Source of the DNA: Cephalotus follicularis
Taxonomy: Eukaryota; Streptophyta; Magnoliopsida; Oxalidales; Cephalotaceae
Length of the DNA stretch: 64,000 nt
Direction: 5' to 3'
NCBI GenBank assembly: GCA_001972305.1
Contig: BDDD01000077.1
Coordinates: forward strand, 582,906 to 646,905
A model generated the notes under the pieces. It had not been told where the DNA came from, searched no databases, and was given only the letters and a program-made list of their open reading frames with translations. Below are positions 57,706-64,000 of the stretch, piece after piece. The translations under genes were made by a program, and so were the position numbers. Position 1 is the stretch's first letter; each line of letters opens with the position of its first letter.

Positions 57706-58881
57706 TGATAGCTCCACAAAAGCAACCAAGAGGGGGGTGAATTGGTTATGCGGAAAATAACCACCTATTTTTCGAACTTAAAACCAAGAGTGATAAAAGT
57801 AATCAAACTTTAATAGATGCAAGTAATCAACAAAACAAGATACACTTAAACGATTATAAACAAGAAAATAACTTGCAAATAATTAAAACAGTAAGGGAAG
57901 AAATGGCAAACAAAGTTATAGTGGTTCGGCCCAATGATGCCTACGTCCACTCTCCCAAGCCGTAACTTGAGGTTCCACTAGAATGTAATCCCACCGATCA
58001 CAAACAATAACTTTGGATTTTTACAAGTTCAATCCTAACTTGGAATTTTGCGAGTTCAATCCCAACTCGGGCTTTCAAAGCTAAATCCTAACTTTTGAAG
58101 TTAAGGTACTAACGACCTTGGGTTACACAAATAAGAAGTCGTGTTTGTGTTTTCTGTTACCTCTAAAAGGTTATATATAAAAATAAAACTCAGAAAACAA
58201 ATATAACAAGAACAAAAGCTCCTAAGAATGATAAAACACTTGCAGACTTGCTTTGATACTTTTCTTGGATTGGATTGATATATGTCTAGCTTGATTCAGC
58301 ATCTATTTATAGTCTTCAGAAGCATGTAGCCGTTGCTAGAGTTCAGGGAATGTCAGAGAGCCGTTTGAATCAAGAATGGAAAGGATCACACCATTTTAGC
58401 ACCTTCAAAATTTGCAGATTTCATGTCTGATTGGCATTGGTGTTGACGTGTATGAATGGCATTGACGCCTATCCTCTTATGCGTTGACTTCTGTAGCTTT
58501 CTACGTTAACACTCCAAGCTCTTGTTCATCTTAAGTTCTATTCTCATTGACACGTATCCATGGCGTTGAAGTATAGAGTCAAGAGGTTGACGCCATAATA
58601 CCTTTGCGTTAACGTCCAAACCTACTGTCCGAAATGTGCACCATTTGCATAGACATCTTGATATGGCGTTGACGTCTATATACAAGATATTGACGCCACT
58701 TATTTTATGCGCTAACGTCAAAGCAATTGACGTTGACATATTCCAAAAGACGTTGACGAAAATAATCATTTCCCAACACATTGACGCGGATAATGAATGT
58801 CGTTGACATAAATAAACTTTTCAAGCCCAGATCGAATTCAATTCTCAGCACGTTGACCCATAAAACATAAGCGTTGACCCC
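57706..58881 (-). repeat. Copia-1 5' LTR, truncated
   Basis: It matches 32289-32706 and 41913-42672. At 58110-58140 it shows the Gypsy-B target before insertion (TTGGGTTACAC). It has TATAAATAG (58303-58312), a donor-like TAGAG|GTAACAG (58159-58160) and the GCGTTGACGCC cluster (58435-58880). The outer 130 bases are missing; at 58882 a plus-oriented Copia-3 LTR starts. Confidence 0.92.
58159..58312 (-). promoter_or_regulatory. TATA box and candidate splice donor, Copia-1 LTR
   Basis: Minus strand GACTATAAATAGATG, then about 150 bases later CTTTTAGAG|GTAACAGAAA. The same donor phrase is present in the 3' LTR near 41951. Confidence 0.5.
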
Positions 58882-60120
58882 TGTTAACATTTATGTCTCA
58901 ATCCTAGTTTTAATGATAACATATTTGTGTTTAACCAAATTTCTTTATATGCAAGAAAAACATAGAATGCGAAAAACAACAAGAAAAATTGCAGAAACAG
59001 CTTTAAAGAGTAGACACTCAGGAAGAAAGCGTCAGCGCTTTGTTCAACAGTCGAGGCAAGGAACAAAGCATCAACCGTTGAAGCATTCGGAGGAAAGGAG
59101 TAAGTGTTCATTCAATCCCTTGATTATAACTTGTGGGACCTCATAGTTGATGGTCCAAATCTCCCCACCGTCATACTTGAAAATGGGGATGTTGTTCCTA
59201 AACCTAGAAATCTTTATGATGAACTTGTCTTAATAGTAGAAAAATATAGTTCTATGATTGCATCCTTAAAGAAAAAGGTCAAAACATTAGTGAATGAAAA
59301 TGAAGAACTTAAATCAATTAATTTGGCTAAAGAAGATAACTCAAACGAAATTGAAGTATGTATCCGTTGCTAGAGTTCAGGGAATGTCAGAGAGCCGTTT
59401 GAATCAAGAATGGAAACGATCACACCATTTTAGCACCTTCAAAATTTGCAGATTTCATGTCTGATTGGCATTGGTGTTGACGTGTACGAATGGCGTTGAC
59501 GCCTATCCTCTTATGCGTTGACTTCTGTAGCTTTCTACGTTAACACTCCAAGCTCTTGTTCATCTTCAGTTCTGTTCTCGTTGACACGTATCCATGGCGT
59601 TGAGGTATAGAGTCAAGAGGTTGACGCCATAATACCTTTGCGTTAACGTCCAAAGCTACTGTCCGAAATATGCACCATTTGCATTGACATCTTGATATGG
59701 TGTTGACGTCTATATATAAGATGTTGACGCCACTTATTTTCTAGGCTAACGTCCAAGCAATTGACGTTGACTTCTTCCTCAAGACGTTGACGAAAATAAT
59801 CATTTCCCAGCACGTTGACGCGGATAATGAATGTCTTTGACATAAATCATCTTTTCAAGCCCAGATCGCGTTCCATTCTCAGCACGTTGACCCGTATAAC
59901 ATAAGCGTTGACCCCTGTTAACATTTATGTCTCAATCCTAGTTTTGATGATAACATATTTATGTTTAACCAAGTTTCTTTATGTGCAAGAAAAACATAGA
60001 ATGCGCAAAACAACAAGAAAAATTGCAGAAACAGCTTTAAAGCGTCGACACTCAGGAAGAAAAACAGTCGAGGCAAGGAACAAAGCATCAACCATTGAAG
60101 CATTCGGAGGAAAGGAGTAA
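58325..60120. repeat. Direct duplication spanning the Copia-1/Copia-3 junction
   Basis: 58325-59105 and 59355-60120 are near-identical and in the same orientation. Each holds the last part of the Copia-1 LTR, then the first about 200 bases of the Copia-3 LTR (starts TGTTAACATTT at 58882 and 59916). Unit 1 then jumps to gag (59106-59354); unit 2 continues through 500 more LTR bases before its own jump to gag near 60645. The unit junction at 59350-59356 has the short overlap GAAG. Confidence 0.9.
59106..59354 (+). pseudogene. Copia-3 gag fragment in duplication unit 1
   Basis: Encodes FIQSLDYNLWDLIVDGPNLP, then LYDELVLIVEKYSSMIASLK and KSINLAKEDNSNEIEV. It is fused upstream to LTR sequence at 59105 and cut downstream at 59354. 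The last 150 bases are repeated at 60651-60797. Confidence 0.88.
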
Positions 60121-60645
60121 GTGTCCAAACCTTTGACGCCTAAATAGAAGCACCAGCGCTTGAATTCAAAGCGTGTGCGCTTTGAGACCTTAAGTCAGTG
60201 GTTAAAAACAGAGACTTCTTGGAGCTAATCAATTTGACAAAAGCGGCGACGCTCAACACAAAGCGTCAGCACTTTGAGGAAACAGTCGACTCCTACATAC
60301 AGAACGCCTGCACTTTGACCAGAAAATTCAAATTCAAATACACAACGGTCATATAAGCGGCGACGCTTTGATGCAAACAGTCGACGCTTTGCACGGCTGG
60401 AAAAATTTCTGACAGAGTTTTAATGCGCCGTTTTTGAAGCAAAAAGTTTCAAGACACATCCAACGGATTTCTAAGGCAAGAAACGGCTATATACAAAGGT
60501 TTTTGAACATAGACAACCACAAGAATACAAGAGACAATAGAAAAAAGATCAATCAAGCAAAAATACAACAAGGCATTCAAAATCATCAAGTCATTTTCAA
60601 AAGCTCTTGTCGTGTGTCTTAGCCATTTTTGTTCCCACTTCAATT
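59916..60645 (+). repeat. Copia-3 LTR, unit 2 (incomplete)
   Basis: Begins TGTTAACATTTATG. It contains an AAAGCGTCGACGCTTTG-type cluster (60025-60395) and AT-rich sequence to about 60620, where GTGTGTCTTAGCC is followed by gag sequence. There is no CA end or primer-binding site, so the end of the LTR and the gag start are deleted. Confidence 0.8.
60025..60395. repeat. AAAGCGTCGACGCTTTG motif cluster, Copia-3 LTR
   Basis: About ten sites such as AAGCGTCGACACT, AAAGCGTCAGCACTTTG, AAGCGGCGACGCTTTG and CAGTCGACGCTTTG. The first few recur at 59014-59085, where the same block (with 20-base differences) is duplicated. Motif and spacing resemble family I (3635-3825). Confidence 0.83.
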
Positions 60646-61507
60646 GAATCTTTATGATGAACTTGTCTTAATAGTAGAAAAATATAGTTCTATGATTGCA
60701 TCCTTAAAGAAAAAGGTCAAAACATTAGTGAATGAAAATGAAGAACTTAAATCAATTAATTTGGCTAAAGAAGACAACTCAAACGAAATTGAAGTAAATC
60801 TCCTAGAAAATGAAGTAGCATATTTAGAAAAGGAGAATAGAAACCTTAAGGAAGAAATAGATGCATTAAAGAAAACTTTCTCAAAGTTTTCTAATAGTAG
60901 TGAGAAACTTGAAAACCTTCTTGGCATGCAAAGATGTGTTTTTGATAAGGCCGGACTAGGATATGAGGAGATGAACAACGTTAAGCTTTATCAAACATTA
61001 TTTGAAAGGAAAGAAAGGATAGAAAAAGAAAAGGTTGAAAAGGTTCAAATTAAGAAGAAAATTATAAAAATTTCTTGTGACTATTGTGGTGAAGTTGGAC
61101 ATACATCTTTCACTTGCTTTCATAGAAAGAATGCCATGTTTAAGAAAAATATGAATAATTCTTGTATTTTTTGTGGCAAACATGGACATATATCTTCACA
61201 ATGCTATTATAAGAAAAATGCCATATATAAGAAAAAGATAAATGCTTCGTGTGTTCATTGTGGTAAATACGGGCATGCATCTTCATCTTGCTTTTATAAA
61301 AGAAAGATTATGCCTAAAGGAAGTATAATTATATCTTGCAATAATTGTGGTAAGAATGGTCATACTTCTACCTCTTGTTTCTACGAAGAAAATGTAGTAA
61401 ATGATTCAAATTTTTCTAGAGTAAAGAAAAGTTGGGTTCCCAAAGGAACCATCTTGACTAACCCCAAAGGACCCAAGGTTTGTTGGGTACCTCAAACAAA
61501 TATTTGA
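60645..61507 (+). pseudogene. Copia-3 gag with four zinc knuckles
   Basis: The N-terminal gag domain is missing and no ATG opens the frame. It keeps a long coiled coil (60650-60920; KKKVKTLVNENEELK, LENEVAYLEKENRNLKEE, ALKKTFSKF), then LLGMQRCVFDKAG, a Lys-rich linker, and four CCHC knuckles between 61077 and 61380: CDYCGEVGHTSFTC, CIFCGKHGHISSQC, CVHCGKYGHASSSC and CNNCGKNGHTSTSC, spaced about 30 residues apart. It ends KSWVPKGT...WVPQTNI with TGA at 61505. The frame is otherwise uninterrupted. Confidence 0.9.
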
Positions 61508-62422
61508 AAATTGTGTTTGTAGGTGTGCTTGAAGGCATTATCCAAGAAGACACAATGGTACTTGGATAGTGGATGCTCCAAGAATATGACGGGCGACAAG
61601 AGTCTCTTCGTGAAATTCAAATCAAAGGAAGGAGGAGATGTAACTTTTGGAGACAATGCAAAAGGGAAGATCAAAGGCTTTGGCTCCATAGGTAACAATA
61701 AAACCTCCATCCATAATGTTTTATTTGTTGATGGACTCAAACACAATCTCTTGAGCATAAGCCAATTATGTGACAAGGATTGTAAAGTCACTTTTGAAAA
61801 GGATTCTGGTAAAGTGATAGATATAAACAATGATCAAATAAAATTTATAGGATATAGACATGGGAATGTATATGTGGTAGATATAGATGACTTGCAAAAT
61901 GTGAAATGTCTAGTGTCTATAAATGAAGATAGTTGGCTATGGCATAGAAGATTAGGTCATGTGGGTATGTCAACTATATCGAATCTTCTAAAACATGAAC
62001 TAGTTAAAGGACTCCCTAAGATTAGCTTTGAAAAGGATAGAGTTTGTGACGCATGTCAATATGGAAAACAAACTAAAGCATCATTTAAAAGCAAAGACAT
62101 TGTGTCCACAACTAGGGCATTGCAACTTTTGCATATAGATTTGTTTGGTCCAATAGACATTAGAAGTCTAGGTGGTAAATCATATGCCATGGTCATTGTA
62201 GACGATTATTCTAGATATACATGGACTATTTTCCTAGCCCATAAAAATGAATCTTTTAAAGAATTTTCAAATTTTTGTAAAATCGTTCAAAATGAAAAAG
62301 ACACTTCTATTGTTAAAATTAGAAGTGATCATGGAAAAGAATTTGAAAATCACATGTTTGAAAATTTTTGTAATGAAAATGGATTTATACATGAGTTCTC
62401 CACTCCTAGAACACCTCAATAA
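61508..62422 (+). pseudogene. Copia-3 protease and integrase
   Basis: It lies in the same frame as gag; TGA (61505-61507) and TAG (61520-61522) lie between. Protease WYLDSGCSKNMTGD (61560), then FGDNAKGKIKGFGS and GLKHNLLSISQLCDKD. Integrase has the HHCC zinc region (WHRRLGHVGMS, CDACQYGKQTKASF) and the core (LLHIDLFGPI with the first Asp, VDDYSRYTW, IRSDHGKEFEN with the second Asp). TAA at 62420-62422 replaces a codon just before the NGVVERKN segment that holds the catalytic Glu. Confidence 0.92.
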
Positions 62423-63831
62423 AATGGGGTTGTTGAAAGGAAAAATAGAACTTTACAAGAAATATGTAGAACATTTTTAAACGAAAATAACTTACCAAAA
62501 TATTTTTTGACGGAAGCAATAAGAACTTCGTGTTATATCTTAAATTGCATATCAATAAGGCCAATTCTCAAAAAGACTCCATATGAATTGTGGAGGGGGA
62601 GAAAGCCTAACATTAGTTACTTTCACACTTTCGGATGCAAGTGCTTCATCCACATTAATGAAAAAAGTGCATCTTGGTAAATTTGACTCCAAAGTCGACG
62701 AAGGTATCTTTCTTGGTTATTCATCTAGTAGTAGAGCTTATAGATGCTTCAATAAAAGAACATTACTCGTTGAAGAATCAATGCATGTTGTATTTGATGA
62801 AACTAACCCTAAACTTTCAAAAGAAGTTATTGATGATAATTGTATAGATCTTATTGAAAATGGAGTTGATAAGCTAAATATAGAAGAAACCAAGAAGGAG
62901 GAATCAACACTAGAAGAAACGCCTCAAGAAAGCTATCAATAAACTCTCCATGAAAAAACCTTGAAGGTGGTAAGAGGACACCCTCATGAGGCAATAATTG
63001 GTAATCCTAGATTAGGAGTATCTACTAGGTCTAATGTTAATCACAATTACATTGCATTTTTGTCACAAATAGAACCTAGAAATATAGATGAGGCCGAAAA
63101 GGACGAAAATTAGATTAATGCTATGCAAGAGGAATTAAACCAATTCGAAAGAAATAAAGTATGGAATCTAGTTCCTAGACCTAGTGACCAAAACATAATC
63201 GGCACAAAAATGGGTATTTCGTAACAAGGTAGATGATCAAGGAATTGTGATTATAAATAAAGTTAGGCTAGTTGCTAAGGGGTATTCCCAAGAAGAGGGA
63301 ATTGACTTTGATGAGTCGTATGCACCTGTAACTAGATTAGAATCTATACGTATGTTACTTGCATATGCATCATTTAAGGATTTCATCCTTTTTCAAATGG
63401 ATGTTAAGAGTGCGTTCTTAAATGGTGTAATAAAGGAGGAAGTTTATGTGGAACAACCTCCCGGGATTGAAAACCCTCATTTCCCTAACCATGTCTTTGA
63501 ACTCTCAAAAGCGTTATATTGTTGGAAACAAGCTCCTAGAGCTTGGTACGAAAAATTAAGTGGTTATTTACTTGAAAATGACTTTAAAAGAGGAACAATC
63601 GATATTACTCTTTTCACAAAAACTTTTAATAAAGAAATTTCAATTGTCCAAGTCTATGTTGATGATATAATTTTCGGGTCTACTAACAAAAATTTGTGCA
63701 AAAGTTTTGCTAAGATCATGCAGGACGAATTTGAAATGAGCATTATGGGTGAGATCAACTACTTCCTTGGACTTCAAGTGAAACAACCAGAGAAAGGAAT
63801 CTTCATCGACCAATCAAAGTATGTGAATAAA
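62423..63831 (+). pseudogene. Copia-3 integrase end and RT (broken, truncated)
   Basis: It continues with NGVVERKNRTLQE, PYELWRGRKPNISYFHTFGC, then a frameshift in the A-run near 62660, and KVHLGKFDSKVDEGIFLGYS. TAA at 62941 and TAG at 63111 follow, and a second shift occurs in an A-run near 63208. The RT is then open (63247-63831): [33 protein letters not shown], and an intact catalytic [11 protein letters not shown] at about 63652. It stops after KYVNKL, where a run of G begins another LTR. RNase H is absent. Confidence 0.92.
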
Positions 63832-64000
63832 CTACAAGGGGGGGGGTGAATTGTAGTTTCTAAAAATTCCAAGGTTTATTTGCAATGATTAAAAACAATA
63901 AGCAAATATAATATGAACAAAATGTAAAGAGATAGAGTTTAGAGATGTGCAAACACTAGTTTTAGAGTGGTTCGGCCAAACTCTTGCCTACGTCCACTTT
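63832..64000 (-). mobile_element. Edge of another Copia LTR
   Basis: The run of G with TGAATTG, and GTGGTTCGGCCAAACTCTTG followed by CCTACGTCCACTTT, match the plan of Copia-1 LTR ends (57731-57955), but the sequence is otherwise different. It is probably the end of a minus-oriented LTR of a related family that continues beyond the window. Confidence 0.6.

Larger units (their letters stand above)
32289..58881 (-). mobile_element. Copia-1, SIRE/Maximus-like, heavily nested
   Basis: A Copia element whose own sequence is spread over 26.6 kb by later insertions. 3' LTR: 32289-32706 plus 41913-42805. Internal: 42806-57705. 5' LTR: 57706-58881 (truncated). Primer-binding site at 57692-57703, polypurine tract at 42806-42820. 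Insertions: Gypsy-B (32707-41912), LTR-D (44175-46768), Gypsy-C (47204-57311). The coding region keeps gag, protease and the RNase H end only. The LTR start TGTTGACTTTATATG with TTTTGATGATAACA a little further in resembles Copia-3, placing both in one lineage. The left flank ends in ATACT; the right flank is lost. Confidence 0.8.
58882..63831 (+). mobile_element. Copia-3, SIRE/Maximus-like, truncated
   Basis: Plus-oriented Copia element with rearranged 5' part (58882-60645), gag (60645-61507) and pol to mid-RT (63831). Both 5' copies are deletion forms without a primer-binding site. The LTR start (TGTTAACATTT then TTTTGATGATAACA) resembles that of Copia-1. The 3' part is cut at 63831 by another LTR. 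It cannot transpose on its own. Confidence 0.88.

Overview
The window looks like heterochromatic DNA from a large-genome seed plant. I find no convincing host gene, rRNA, tRNA gene or CRISPR array. Almost every segment belongs to a retrotransposon: Ty3/Gypsy elements whose polymerase genes are of chromovirus (Del/Tekay-like) type, Ty1/Copia elements (two SIRE/Maximus-like, one of another lineage), one L1-type LINE, and several LTR-only or non-coding elements. All primer-binding sites I could find are complementary to initiator tRNA-Met, which is typical of plants. The species cannot be named from the sequence.

Layout. 1-6968: two copies of one long LTR (family I) abut head to head as an inverted repeat; the left copy also carries a family-X LTR (984-3096). 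6969-21187: a decayed Gypsy element (Gypsy-A, minus strand), broken by a 2.5 kb solo LTR with perfect target duplication (8284-10756), a small Copia solo LTR (12902-13335) and two family-X LTRs (14287-17847). 21188-25611: a non-coding family-X element with a primer-binding site and perfect duplication GAATA, inserted in the Gypsy-A LTR. 25648-29265: a dead LINE. 29266-32288: the 3' half of a dead Copia (Copia-2, minus).

32289-58881 is a Russian doll. Copia-1 (minus) lies in Copia-2 and has lost integrase and most of RT. Gypsy-B (32707-41912), the best preserved element, sits in Copia-1's 3' LTR. LTR-D (44175-46768) and Gypsy-C (47204-57311) sit in its gag. Gypsy-C itself holds a short 637-bp LTR of the Gypsy-B family (49874-50510). 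Insertion order can be read from this nesting and from target duplications (CTTTC, TACCT, GGTT, CCAG). 58882-63831 is Copia-3 (plus), joined head to head to the broken Copia-1 LTR through a tandem duplication. The last 170 bases are the edge of another Copia LTR.

Two patterns cut across the families. First, at least seven otherwise dissimilar LTR families, Gypsy and Copia alike, carry clusters of short near-palindromes centred on GTCGAC or GTTGAC. Second, most of these LTRs place a good 5' splice donor (GTAGG, GTAAG or similar) about 100-370 bases after a TATA box and a CT- or GA-rich leader, suggesting an LTR-encoded first exon and intron. These two patterns are the most promising leads. Element names such as Gypsy-A and family X are local labels.
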